Part shown: piece after piece, positions 10,049 to 19,702 of the stretch
Numbering within the stretch: position 1 is the first letter of the stretch
Layout: every line of letters starts with the position of its first letter
Translations under genes and position numbers: made by a program
Notes under the pieces: generated by a model
Told to the model about the DNA's origin: nothing
Databases searched by the model: none
The model's input: only the letters and a program-made list of their open reading frames with translations
Origin: Flammeovirgaceae bacterium
Lineage (GTDB): Bacteria; Bacteroidota; Bacteroidia; Cytophagales; Cyclobacteriaceae
Direction of reading: 5' to 3'
NCBI GenBank assembly: GCA_016709845.1
Contig: JADJMA010000002.1
Span: 436,679 to 500,678, forward strand
Length of the DNA stretch: 64,000 bases

Positions 10049-10089
10049 TCACTAAAACACCAAGGACACGAAGTTATCACAAAGAATTC
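10049..10089. repeat. Iterated CAC-AAG half-element
   Basis: The plus strand reads CACTAAAACACCAAGG, then ACACGAAG and ATCACAAAG, i.e. four spaced copies of an approximate CACnAAG unit. On the other strand this is the CTTTGTG/CTTCGTG/CCTTGGTG series. It lies directly after the stop codon (10090) of the M20 gene. It has only one arm, unlike the full hairpins at 425 and 27135, so it may be a decayed half of such an element. I know similar strings from other Bacteroidota intergenic regions, but I cannot count copies here. Confidence 0.45.
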
Positions 10090-11393
10090 CTACTTCTTCG
10101 CATTCATATAATCAAACGTAAGATTGAGAAATGCTTTAACGCCTGTTACCATCGCTTTCTCATCAATCATAAAATCAGCGGTATGATGCGTGGGCTGCTT
10201 CTCTAATTTCATATCAGCCGGATAAGCGCCAAGAAAAAAGAAAAATCCAGGTACCGCACGTTGATAGAAAGAAAAGTCTTCGGCCATCGTAACGGGCACG
10301 GTGATTTTTACATTTTCAGTGCAGCGGCACGCACTAAACTCGGAACCATTTGATCCGTTAATTTAGGATCGTTAATCGTTGCCGGATACATGATTTGAAT
10401 ATCCACCTCAGCCTTAGCGCCTGCACTCTCAGCAATTTTAGTTGCGGTACGAATTATGTCTTGATGAATTTTTTTCTGCATCTCATCATCAAAAGCACGA
10501 ATGGTTCCTTCTAGAAAAGCCTCCTCAGGAATAATATTTCTACGAATACCCGCATGTATGCTACCTATAGTAATTACTGCGCCTGCTTTGGTCAACTCCG
10601 TCTGCCTGCTTATGATAGTTTGAAGTCCGGTGATGATTTGTGCTGAGACTACTATGGGGTCAACACTATCCCAAGGAGTAGCACCATGGGCGCCTCGTCC
10701 CTTTACTTTTATATCAACCCCATCTACTGATGCCATCAATCCGCCCGAGCGATACGCTAACTGACCCGAAGGCAATAAAGATTGAATGTGTAATCCAAAA
10801 ATGGCATCTACTTTAGGATTTTCAAGGACACCTTCTTTTACCATCAGCTCCGCACCGGATACTCCGTCACTAGCAGGCCCGCCTTCCTCTGCCGGTTGAA
10901 AAATAAACTTGACGGTACCTTTCAATTCATTTTTATTCTTCGCGAGGATTTCGGCTGTAGCCAATAATATAGCCATGTGTGTATCGTGGCCGCAGGCATG
11001 CATCACTCCGGTTTCCTGACCATTGAAGGGCACTTTTACTTTAGATGCGAATGGCAACGCATTTCTTTCGGTAACCGGCAAAGCATCAATATCTGCCCGC
11101 AAGGCAACAACAGGCCCGGGTTTACTTCCTTTCAAAATGGCAACTACTCCGGTTTTTGCAACAGGATACTGTACTTCAAGTCCTAATGCCTTTAATTGAT
11201 TGGCAATTCGTTCGCCTGTTTTTGTTTCATGATTAGAGAGTCTAGGATGTTCGTGAAAATATCTGCGCCATTCGATCATCCGGCCTTCTATTTCACTAAC
11301 CTGTTGATTAAGGCTGGCCTGAAGTTTAGGATTCACCTGGGCAACACCGCTAACGGCAACAAGAACAAAAATCAGAATGGACAGCTTTTTCAT
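10090..11393 (-). CDS. Secreted M20D amidohydrolase, one frameshift
   Basis: Signal peptide (LSILIFVLVAVSGVAQ) followed by an M20D peptidase. Visible motifs are ALRADIDALP, MHACGHDTHMA and PAEEGG, with VTMAEDFSFYQ and GFFFFLGAYP near the C-terminus. The ligands H in ACGHD, E in PAEE and the late H in HHTADF are present. The frame breaks near 10310: the upstream part ends early after RAAALKM and the rest continues in another frame with ENVKITVPVTMAEDF. Its paralogue at 13417-14722 supports the repair. The full length is about 434 residues. Expected activity is hydrolysis of N-acyl amino acids or hippurate-like amides. It is the last gene of the minus-strand catabolic run. Confidence 0.85.
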
Positions 11394-11492
11394 TTGTTAA
11401 ATATTTATTGGGTATTGATCATGCTTAAGCGAATGGGCATATTCACTAATCTGAGGTAAGGTATTTAATTCGGATAGATTTTAAAACCCTTT

Positions 11493-12450
11493 TTATTCTG
11501 ACAGCATCAAATATACATGCTTGGCAATCTGGATATCCTGTATGGCAACGCCTGTTAAATCTGCAATCGTAATTTGCTGATCATTCCTTCGACCTGAATT
11601 TTATTTTCTATTACTTCCCCCAACTCAATAATGCGGGAAGGATCAACCGCTTTTCTCTCACCGCATAACCAATATCTCCATGATCGATGCATTGATTTTT
11701 GCTATCCGCCACAATGATATCTGCTTTGGAAAAAATTTCCGGATCAATCTCCTGTTTGCCGTCTGCGTCTGCACCCATTGCGGTAATGTGTGTGCCCGGA
11801 CGAATGTCGTCCGCCATCAGCAATGCCTTTCGCGCGGGGGTTGTCGTAACAATCAGATTGCAACGACTTGCCAGGTATCGCATATCCGTAGTGGTGGTAA
11901 TTGAAAAGTCTTTTAACGATGGGTCATTTTTATAAGCAGCTAATTTATCCGCACTACGGCCCCATACAATCACCTCGCGGCAATCAGTTACCGGCTTTAG
12001 ATATTCCAGTTGCATGCGTGCCTGTACGCCCGTGCCTACAATTCCAATACATGAAATTTTTGACGGAGCCAGGTGTCTCGCTGACGCAGCACCCGCTGCT
12101 GCCGTGCGTGTGTCGGTTAGATATCCTTCATCGAGTAATATGGACAACGGCTCTCCGGTCTTTTGACTGAAGAGTAACATCATGCCATTGCTTGTGTTCA
12201 ATCCCATGGAAGGATTATCATAAAAGCCAGAAGCAATCTTTATAACATAGTAATCATCCCCCTCAATGTATCCATATTTGATGTGCACATCACCCGGTGG
12301 GTTTTTGAAACCGAGATAGCCCACCGGAGGAACCATTACTTTTTTCTGTGAGTATATCACAAATCCTTCTTCAATCGTCTGAATAAGGTCAATGGCGGAG
12401 TTTTTCTGAATTACTCTCTTTATTTCGGAAAGTGAAATGGTCTTCAGCAT
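11493..12450 (-). CDS. Ornithine cyclodeaminase/mu-crystallin family enzyme, two frameshifts
   Basis: The start ATG shares its A with the TAA stop of the upstream dehydratase gene (TAATG), so coupling is tight. Visible: the substrate region VPPVGYLGFK, KIASGFYDNP, the conserved LLDEGYLTDTRTAAAGA and the Rossmann motif GIVGTGVQARMQL. The long intact frame ends near 11611 with SWGK. The normal end of the family (IELGEVIENK, then DQQITIADLTGVAIQDI and AKHVYLML) follows in other frames, with breaks near 11630 and 11588, giving a stop at 11493. Members use NAD(P) to deaminate, reduce or dehydrogenate amino-acid-derived imines. The neighbours suggest a role in amino-acid catabolism. Confidence 0.8.
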
Positions 12451-13400
12451 TACTCACAAATTAATCGCTTAAGAACAGCCTCGCTGATATTTCCTCCACA
12501 AATAACCACCACCACTTTTTTTTCCCAGATAGCGATCCTTCGTTTTCAGCAGTGATGCCACGCCACACCCGCAGAACCTTCTATTATAAGGTGATGCTGC
12601 TTCATCACCAGCTTCATCGAATCAAGTATTTCTTCCTCACTCACCAGAACGTAGCTATCCACCAGCCGCTGACAGATTTCAAACGTGATTGTGCCAGGTT
12701 CTATTCCTCCGGCAGTACCATCCGATAGTGTCGGCTTTTCAGCGACCTCAATAATTTTCCCGGCTTTAATACATTCATACATGACAGGCGCATTTTCTGG
12801 CAGGCAGGCAACCACCTCGATTTTAGGATTGACCGCCTTTAGATACGATGCTATTCCTGCTATCAAACCGCCACCTCCCACAGAAATAAAAATGGCGTCA
12901 AGATCGGGAAGTTGCCGGAGCAACTCGACTCCAATACTTCCCTGGCCCGCCATCACGTCTTCATCGTTGTAGGGAGACACATAGACCTGACTGGTAGTTT
13001 CAGAAAGTTTGCGAACGTGCTGCTCGGTTTCCTCGCAATTGTCTCCATAAAATTCCACCGGCACTCCCCTCATTCCAATCGCATCTACCTTTGCGGGCGA
13101 TGCGTTTTTTGGAAGGTAAATCGTTCCCTCTCTCTTCACTACCGATAACGCATTGGCAACACCCAAGCCGTGATTGCCTGTAGAAGCTGTCACAATTTTA
13201 GCGTTCGAATGTTGCAAGGATAAAACTTTATTGAGTGCTCCGCGCGCTTTGAATGAACCTGTTATCTGAATATTCTCCAGTTTTAAATACACCTCACTGC
13301 CAGTCATCTTGTTAAGCGCGTAAGAATATTCCAGCGGAGTCTCTCTTAAATAAGGGCGAATTCTTTTTTCAGCTTCTATAATCTTTTCCTTGATACCCAT
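12450..13400 (-). CDS. Threonine/serine dehydratase-like PLP enzyme, frameshifts near the end
   Basis: Fold type II PLP enzyme. The PLP lysine lies in GSFKARGA, the substrate-binding loop in TASTGNHG and the glycine phosphate loop in SVGGGGLIAG. I prefer the start at 13400 (MGIKEKIIEAEKR), because the twelve residues before it look like leader. The frame breaks after EGSAGVA near 12555 and again in a run of eight A near 12510. With both mended the end reads LLKTKDRYLGKK, VVVVICGGN and EAVLKRLICE, with TAA overlapping the next ATG. It should convert a hydroxy amino acid to a 2-keto acid plus ammonia. Racemase activity is also possible in this family. Confidence 0.83.
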
Positions 13401-13416
13401 AATGATTCCTGTTGCC

Positions 13417-14722
13417 TTACTTCTTAACTGCAAACATATAATCCACTGTCAAATTCACCAGCGCCCGTACACCCGTCACAAATGATTTTTCATCCATCAT
13501 GAAATCAGCGGTGTGGTGAACCGGTGGATTTTTCAACTTCATATCAGCAGGATAAGCGCCAAGGAAAAAGAATAGTCCCGGAATATTTTCATGGTAGGAT
13601 GAAAAGTCTTCTGCCAGTGTTGTTGGCGCAACCACTATTGCATTGCTGATGCCCACGGTACGCTGAAGACTTGGCTCCATCATTTTTGTCAGGAATGGAT
13701 CATTATAGGTTAATAATCCTCCTTCATTGATTTCTACTTCTGCGCGCGCGCCTCCGCTTTCTGCAATTTTCTCAGCAGTAAGTTTAATTTTTTCATGTAG
13801 TGTTTTTTGCATCACAGGATCAAAGCTGCGGATTGTTCCAGTCAATTCAGCTGATTCAGGAATAATATTGCCCCGGTTTCCGGCATGAAAACTACCTATC
13901 GTGATTACCGCAGGTGCTTTGGTAAGATCCGTTTGCCGACTGACTATCGTTTGAAGACCAATCATAACCTGACTGCCAATCATAATTGGATCCTTACTAT
14001 CCCACGGAGTTGCGCCATGGGCACCTAATCCAATTATTTTAATTTTCAACTCATCAGAGGCCGCCATGATACTTCCTGACCGATAACCCAGTTGTCCACT
14101 TGGTAAAAGGGAAAGCATATGTAATCCAAAGATCACATCCACTTTTGGGTTGTCAAGAACACCCTCCTTTACCATTAATATTGCACCTCCTTCTTCGCCT
14201 TGAGGCGGACCTTCTTCAGCGGGTTGAAATAAAAATTTCACCGTGCCTTTGAGCTCACTTTTATTTTTGCGAGAATTTCTGCCACCGCCATCATAATGGC
14301 TACGTGAGCATCATGACCACAAGCATGCATAACGCCCGTCTCCTGGCCATTAAAAATTGATTTTTCCTTTGATGCAAATGGCAAGCTGTTTCGTTCGGTA
14401 ATCGGCAACGCGTCCATGTCGGCACGCAAAGCAATCACAGGGCCAGGCTTGCCACCTACCAACAAACCAACGACTCCGGTTTTGCGACTGGATATTGCAC
14501 CTCGATGCCAAGTGACTTCAGGTGCTCAACTACCATGGCACCTGTTTTAAACTCACGATTGCCCAACTCCGGATATTGATGAATTTTTCTTCGCCATTCA
14601 ATCACCCTGGATTCAATTTCAGCAGCTTGTTTATCCAGACTGGTCTGCAGCTTGATCTTAACCTGCGCTGTCAGTGAAATGGGAAATAAGAAGAGCAGAA
14701 TAAACTGACAAAATTTCTTCAT
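13417..14722 (-). CDS. Second secreted M20D amidohydrolase, two frameshifts
   Basis: This is a paralogue of the gene at 10090-11393, with the same order of motifs: signal peptide (CQFILLFLFPISLTAQ), ALRADMDALP, MHACGHDAHVA, PAEEGP, TLAEDFSSYH and LFFFLGAYP. Frame breaks are near 14460 (after QYPVAK) and near 14240 (between ILAK and VKFLFQPAEE). Reconstructed length is about 434 residues. It is the first gene of the run M20D - dehydratase (17 nt on) - cyclodeaminase-like - M20D. The pair of close paralogues around the two amino-acid enzymes suggests release of an amino acid from an acylated form followed by its breakdown; that is inference. Confidence 0.83.
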
Positions 14723-14781
14723 AGGTTTGAGTAATTTCAGTCAAGGTATAAAAAAGAGATTCTGAATAAAACCTAAATTAT

Positions 14782-15102
14782 ATGCAATGGGTCAAAATCT
14801 TTGCGAGTGCCGAGGAAGCTGACAACATCCTGATTGAAAATAAGCCTCAACTCGTGGTGGCAAATGGGAAAAGAATTTGTTTGGTGAAACGTGAAGGGAA
14901 ATACCTAGCCGTGGGTGATCGATGCACCCATAATGGCGAATCGCTAAGCAAAGGAAAGGTTAACTATCTGGGTGAAATTGTTTGCCCGTGGCACGGCCAT
15001 CAATTTAATCTTAAAAGCGGTCGAGAGATTCAGGAACGCTCCCCGGACCTGGAGTGCTTTCCGGTTAATGTGGAACAATCTGGTTTTTATCTGGGAATTT
15101 AA
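14782..15102 (+). CDS. Stand-alone Rieske [2Fe-2S] ferredoxin-like protein
   Basis: 106 residues that consist of one Rieske domain. Cluster ligands are Cys48-x-His50 (RCTHNG) and Cys68-x-x-His71 (CPWHG), with the usual 17-residue spacing. There is no signal peptide or membrane anchor, so it is cytoplasmic. It resembles the NirD/dioxygenase-ferredoxin type. The substrate-side partner is not in the window; the next gene starts 15 nt later but is a secreted protein of unknown function. Frame intact. Confidence 0.9.
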   Translation: MQWVKIFASAEEADNILIENKPQLVVANGKRICLVKREGKYLAVGDRCTHNGESLSKGKVNYLGEIVCPWHGHQFNLKSGREIQERSPDLECFPVNVEQSGFYLGI

Positions 15103-15117
15103 GGTTCCACAATAGGG

Positions 15118-16137
15118 ATGAAGGCAAATCGTTATTTATCAAATACTATCTTCTTGAAAATCTTTTTCTTTCTTTTCATTACCCCCTTTCTATTGGCTGC
15201 GCAACCTGTAGATGAAAAAAAATTATTGGTAAGCCGACTTTCGATCGTTGAGTCCGTGCCTGAAAAACTGTTGGCGACACGATCGGTTGTGCTCTATGAG
15301 CCCACTATTTCAGCTAAAGAATTACAGGAAACTCAAAAGGCGTTTCAACAAACCGGTATTGATGCGGTTGCTTATTTTGTTATTGATCATATTTTGGCTG
15401 GGGCCGATCCTCAAAAGGCCTTCTCCACCTATTTGAATTCGCGCAATGTTTCCTTCATTATCTTATTCAATAAAGAAAAGCAAACCTACTCGCTTACCTT
15501 CGTTCCGTTTAATAACAAGGTTGATTTGGTAAATAAGGGTGCTCCCGCCTGGCAACAAAAAGGAGTGGTCTTAAATGAGGTTCTTCTTTCTACCTATCGG
15601 TTTGCGGTGAGCAATCAAAAAAAACAAAATCTGTTGATTAATGATGTTCCCGAAACTGACATAACACTTAAATATTTTGTGGGCAGGAGGACAGAAACCT
15701 ATACGGCCATGGTTAAATCATTTAAAGTAGCCGTGCCAAAATTTGAAAACGAAAAAGACGATGCGGCCTTGGAGGAAATCCTAAAAGAATACTTTCCAGT
15801 TAAATACGAATTGGTTGATCCTGCTTTAGATGAGCGAGAGTTGGAAAGCAAAGGATTTATTACTGTACTTCGCTTTGTTCATACGCGCGGCATTGTAGCT
15901 AAGACGATTCTTGATTATGATCTTTCGCAAATGTCAAACTCTATTGCTTCGGTGGCCATGGTGAATGGTGATGCCCAATTAAAAACAATTCCCGCAGAGG
16001 AAACGATTTATAAATTCTACATCAAACACCTGGAGTACGGAAATTTTTTTTTAGGCAACAAATGGGATGCCGACCGCACCTGGCAAGCTGCCCTCGCCAA
16101 TCATTTGCAACTCATGCGAATGGATTTGAAATACTAG
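15118..16137 (+). CDS. Secreted hypothetical protein
   Basis: 339 residues beginning with a long basic-hydrophobic signal peptide (FLKIFFFLFITPFLLAAQP). The mature part shows no motif I recognise. It includes a stretch that could be a nucleotide-independent alpha/beta fold (YFVIDHILAG, FIILFNKEKQTYSLTFVPF). The gene lies 15 nt after the Rieske gene on the same strand, so the two may be co-transcribed. It overlaps the 3' end of the convergent small membrane gene by 4 nt. Found in my reading as typical Cytophagales hypothetical, function unknown. Confidence 0.7.
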   Translation: MKANRYLSNTIFLKIFFFLFITPFLLAAQPVDEKKLLVSRLSIVESVPEKLLATRSVVLYEPTISAKELQETQKAFQQTGIDAVAYFVIDHILAGADPQKAFSTYLNSRNVSFIILFNKEKQTYSLTFVPFNNKVDLVNKGAPAWQQKGVVLNEVLLSTYRFAVSNQKKQNLLINDVPETDITLKYFVGRRTETYTAMVKSFKVAVPKFENEKDDAALEEILKEYFPVKYELVDPALDERELESKGFITVLRFVHTRGIVAKTILDYDLSQMSNSIASVAMVNGDAQLKTIPAEETIYKFYIKHLEYGNFFLGNKWDADRTWQAALANHLQLMRMDLKY

Positions 16138-16451
16138 GGCTCAGTGGTTTTATTCCGTTTTGAAATAACAAGAGCCGCCAGAATTATTAAGGCCAGAAAA
16201 ACATAGCCATTGAAGTGAACTCCAGGAAAGCTGTTGTGCCACCCGTGGCTCCATCCAAAAATACCATGGAAAATTGCACCAAACACTCCTGCAATTACTC
16301 CAATCACTGCACCAAATACACCAGCCACAATTCCAATCGCACCACCGATCAATCCAAAAATTAAACCGAACAATCCCATTCCTAAACCAAACCAAAGCGG
16401 AAAGGTAAATACGATGATCAGGGTAATAATAATGGTTGTGGTACGAGTCAT
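16134..16451 (-). CDS. Small Gly/Ile-rich membrane protein
   Basis: 105 residues. Two to three hydrophobic segments (TIIITLIIVFTFPLWFGLG, a long FGLIGGAIGIVAGVFGAVIG stretch with repeated G-x-I/V-x-G patterns, and VFLALIILAALVIS). A short soluble loop with HGIFGWSHGWHN lies before the last segment. The glycine-zipper-like repeat suggests tight helix packing or oligomerisation. The opposite reading of the same DNA also has an open frame, but this one has the hydrophobic pattern of a real membrane protein. Function unknown. Confidence 0.55.
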   Translation of the reverse strand: MTRTTTIIITLIIVFTFPLWFGLGMGLFGLIFGLIGGAIGIVAGVFGAVIGVIAGVFGAIFHGIFGWSHGWHNSFPGVHFNGYVFLALIILAALVISKRNKTTEP

Positions 16452-16741
16452 TCGCCAATGTTTCTTTATTGACTACACAAAAATCATTCGCATTTTCGAA
16501 AAGTGTGTTTCACTGGTTAAAATCAACTTTTTGGTTTTTCATCAAAGCAAAAGTGTTGAAAAATGAACACTCGATTTACAAAAGTGCACAGCATGAACAA
16601 GTTTAAAGCTGTAAAAATCAATATTAAAGGAGAGAACCCACAACCAAGGTATAAAAAGCACAATTTGGAAGTTTAAATGATTTCTTCTTAAATTAAGAAA
16701 CTAATACTCGTCTATTCCGTTAACCTTAAAAATTCGACTTA

Positions 16742-17071
16742 ATGAAAGCTTATCTCGGTGAATTTGAAGAACTCGCGCTCCTTACCATTGCCACGTTGGG
16801 CGATGATGCCTACGGGGTCTCTATCCAACAGGATATTGAAACGCGATGTAACAGAAGCATTAGTATCGGTGCCCTGCATTCAACTATTACCCGATTGGAA
16901 GAAAAAGGATTTTTGAAATCGTGGCTAGGTGGAGCCACAAAAGAGCGGGGCGGTAGAAGCAAACGGTTTTATGAAATTACTCAGGCCGGAAAAAAAGCTG
17001 TAGCAGAAAGCAAAAGCTTACGCGATGACTTGTGGAGCTTGTCAAAAATAAATTTGTCAATCACCCGATGA
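16742..17071 (+). CDS. PadR-family transcriptional regulator
   Basis: 109 residues with the winged-helix PadR fold: LGEFEELALLTIATLGDDAYGVSI, then SIGALHSTITRLEEKG as the recognition helix and GGRSKRFYEIT as the wing. Short C-terminal helix only. The stop codon overlaps the ATG of the permease (ATGA), so regulator and transporter are made together. This pairing is the usual arrangement for MacB-like orphan permeases in Bacteroidota and Acidobacteriota. The likely role is repression of its own operon in response to an unknown ligand. Confidence 0.9.
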   Translation: MKAYLGEFEELALLTIATLGDDAYGVSIQQDIETRCNRSISIGALHSTITRLEEKGFLKSWLGGATKERGGRSKRFYEITQAGKKAVAESKSLRDDLWSLSKINLSITR

Positions 17072-19671
17072 AACAACACCAACCACCAAAATTAGCTCGT
17101 AGGTTTTTTGCCTGGTACTGTGGTCAGGCCAAGGTAGAGGATCTCATTGGCGATTTAGACGAATGGTTTTATCAGAATCTAAAAACAAAATCTCCAACGA
17201 AAGCAAAGCTCATTTATTGGAAGCAAACGCTCGCACTCATTTTCTCCTACGCTATCCGAAAGCGAAAACAGAAAGCCGCTTCTGGTCCTTATTCTTCCGC
17301 TTCATTCTCTTTTGATATGATGCGTAATTATATAAAAGTCGCTATTCGTAATCTTTATCAATACAAATATTTTGCTATCCTCAATGTCTTCGGCCTCGCA
17401 GTTGGTATGACAGTAAGTCTTCTTCTTATTTCGTTAGTTTCTTTCGTTCGAACCTATGATGACTTTCACACACATGGAGATCATATTTATACTATTGTGA
17501 GCGAACGCACTGAAGGTGTAGAAGAATCCATATGGGCTACAGCTCCCTTTGTGTTGGCCGAGCAATTGCAAGAATATCCGGACGTACAAGAAGTAGTGCG
17601 CATTCAAGCTAGCTTTCGTGAGGAAATTAAACATGCGCAAGGAACCCTTTCATTGCAGGGCTATTATGTTGAGCCAAACTTTTTAAAAGTATTTACCTAT
17701 GAGGTTACGCAAGGAAATGCAACATATGCGCTGACCAAACCCAACAGTATAATTCTGACGGAATCGGCAGCAATGAAGTTCTTTAATTCAACCGAAGTTC
17801 TTGGGAAAACCCTGCAGTTGGAGAATGGCAGCTTGTTGGAGGTGGGCGCTGTTATGAAAGATCACCCGATCAACTCGCATCTGAAGTTCGATGTCTTGGT
17901 ATCGTACGCTACACGTCCCCCGGTACAAGCATCTCTCAGTGATCAATGGATAAAATATGACCGTGAGTATTTGTATATGCTGCTTGCAGAAAACGGAAGT
18001 CAAAAGAAAGTGGAAGAGCTTCTTAATAAGATAGCATCAGATTCTTATGCCACACTTCCAGTAAAAGTGAGCTTTGCCACAAAACATTTAAGAGAAATCG
18101 CCATGGGGGCTGATTACCGTATGGCCATTGGCCCAAAGTGGGAAGCCTCAGGAATGATTGTCTTTGGTATAATAGCTCTACTCATTTTGTTACCAGCCTG
18201 CTTTAACTACACGAACATTTCTATTGCCCGTGCCCTGAAGCGAGCAAAAGAAATTGGGTTGCGCAAAACAATGGGCGGACAAAAAAATCAAATCTTCCTT
18301 CAGTTCATTACTGAAACTGTTGTGATTACACTGGTATCACTGGCAGGAGCAATGCTGATTTTCTTTCTTATCCTTCCAGAGTTTCTAAACTCACTGGCAG
18401 AATCCTCTTCAATTGATCTTAGTCTTACAATACGCATGGTTTTATACTTTATACTTTTTGCGTTAGGTACGGGGTTAGTGGCCGGAATTTTACCGGCACT
18501 ATACTTTGGTGGGCTTAGTCCTATTCAAGCCTTAAAAAATAAAACACATGCAGGTACACAAGGGATGCGTGTACGAAAAGTGCTAACCATTTTCCAGTTT
18601 GCATTATCATTTGGCTTTATACTATGCCTTGTCGTTTTTAGTCGGCAGTATCAGTACTCAATCAATTTCGATTTCGGATTTAATAAAGAGAACATTGTTG
18701 ATGTACAATTGCAATGTGTGAAAGCTGAGTTAGTGAAGACTGAATTTTCAAAGTTAGCTTCGGTTCAATCTGTGGCCATGTCCTCCCAATTAATGGGGCT
18801 AAGTTATTCAAGCACCTGGGTAAAGAATGCGGATAAAGATTCTGCCGAAGTAAATCAGCTGTTTGTTGATCGAAATTATCTTTCCATGTTTAACCTTACA
18901 TTGCTCGCAGGTAAAAACTTCCCGGAAGAAACCTGGCAGCGCGAGCGTTTTATTATTGTTAATGAAGAATTTCTGAAACACTATAAGATTGAAACTCCGG
19001 TTGAAGCCATCGGCCGCACCTATCTGGTGGAGGGAAATGAACTTGAGGTATTGGGTGTTGTAAAGAATTTTCATTTTGCTTCGTTGCGATATCCAATTGA
19101 TAAATTCTTTTTCAGGATGAACCCAGAACACTTTGCCTTCGCTCATCTGAAAGTAAGCTCAGCAGATACTTATAGCATGTTCACTGAATTTGAAAATCAT
19201 TGGAGGACTTTAAACCCTGAACAAAAATTGGAGGCAGATTTCTTTGAAGAGGAATTGAATGAAGGCTATAGCAGTTATGTTGTGATGATTAAGATTGTTG
19301 GTTTTCTTGGATTGTTAGCAATTACTATCTCATTACTGGGAATGCTTGGCATGGTTGTCTATACCTCTGAGACGAAAGCCAAAGAGGTGAGTATTCGCAA
19401 AGTAATGGGTGCTACGGTGTATAGCCTCGCGCTTTTGCTTTCAAAAGATTATTTAAAACTGATAGTATGGGCTATTCTGTTTGCGGTGCCCATCACCACA
19501 ACCATATTTTACTTGCTGTTTCCTAAGATACAATACTACAGTGTGAGCCTTACACCGTGGGACATATTAGTAAGCGCAGCAATTTTGTTAGGATTGGGGA
19601 TTGCTACCATTGCCTCCCAAACGTATAAAACTGCTACAACCAATCCGGCTGAAATATTGAAGGGCGAGTGA
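17068..19671 (+). CDS. MacB/FtsX-type ABC permease with N-terminal prefix domain
   Basis: 867 residues from the ATG that overlaps the PadR stop (the frame also opens 12 codons earlier, but the overlap start is more natural). Residues 1-70 are a soluble prefix (RRFFAWYCGQAKVEDLIGDLDEW) of the kind found in permeases linked to PadR genes. Then come two FtsX/MacB halves. Each has an N-terminal membrane helix, a large periplasmic domain and a three-helix FtsX core with the coupling motif (RAKEIGLRKTMGG and AKEVSIRKVMGAT). There is no ATPase domain, so an ATP-binding partner must come from elsewhere. Probable role: efflux or mechanotransmission of envelope stress. Frame intact. Confidence 0.9.
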   Translation: MKQHQPPKLARRFFAWYCGQAKVEDLIGDLDEWFYQNLKTKSPTKAKLIYWKQTLALIFSYAIRKRKQKAASGPYSSASFSFDMMRNYIKVAIRNLYQYKYFAILNVFGLAVGMTVSLLLISLVSFVRTYDDFHTHGDHIYTIVSERTEGVEESIWATAPFVLAEQLQEYPDVQEVVRIQASFREEIKHAQGTLSLQGYYVEPNFLKVFTYEVTQGNATYALTKPNSIILTESAAMKFFNSTEVLGKTLQLENGSLLEVGAVMKDHPINSHLKFDVLVSYATRPPVQASLSDQWIKYDREYLYMLLAENGSQKKVEELLNKIASDSYATLPVKVSFATKHLREIAMGADYRMAIGPKWEASGMIVFGIIALLILLPACFNYTNISIARALKRAKEIGLRKTMGGQKNQIFLQFITETVVITLVSLAGAMLIFFLILPEFLNSLAESSSIDLSLTIRMVLYFILFALGTGLVAGILPALYFGGLSPIQALKNKTHAGTQGMRVRKVLTIFQFALSFGFILCLVVFSRQYQYSINFDFGFNKENIVDVQLQCVKAELVKTEFSKLASVQSVAMSSQLMGLSYSSTWVKNADKDSAEVNQLFVDRNYLSMFNLTLLAGKNFPEETWQRERFIIVNEEFLKHYKIETPVEAIGRTYLVEGNELEVLGVVKNFHFASLRYPIDKFFFRMNPEHFAFAHLKVSSADTYSMFTEFENHWRTLNPEQKLEADFFEEELNEGYSSYVVMIKIVGFLGLLAITISLLGMLGMVVYTSETKAKEVSIRKVMGATVYSLALLLSKDYLKLIVWAILFAVPITTTIFYLLFPKIQYYSVSLTPWDILVSAAILLGLGIATIASQTYKTATTNPAEILKGE

Positions 19672-19702
19672 GTCTTTATAATTGTCTAGACAAACGCAAC
19701 TG

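Noticed and set aside
10090..14722. The two M20D genes as long flanking repeats of a composite transposon
   Set aside because: They are in the same orientation, differ clearly at protein and DNA level and have no transposase; they are paralogues.
16150..16458. Open frame on the same strand in another phase of the small membrane gene (Cys/Trp-rich)
   Set aside because: It is the shadow of the Gly-rich membrane protein; composition is dominated by Trp, Cys and Asn without any domain.
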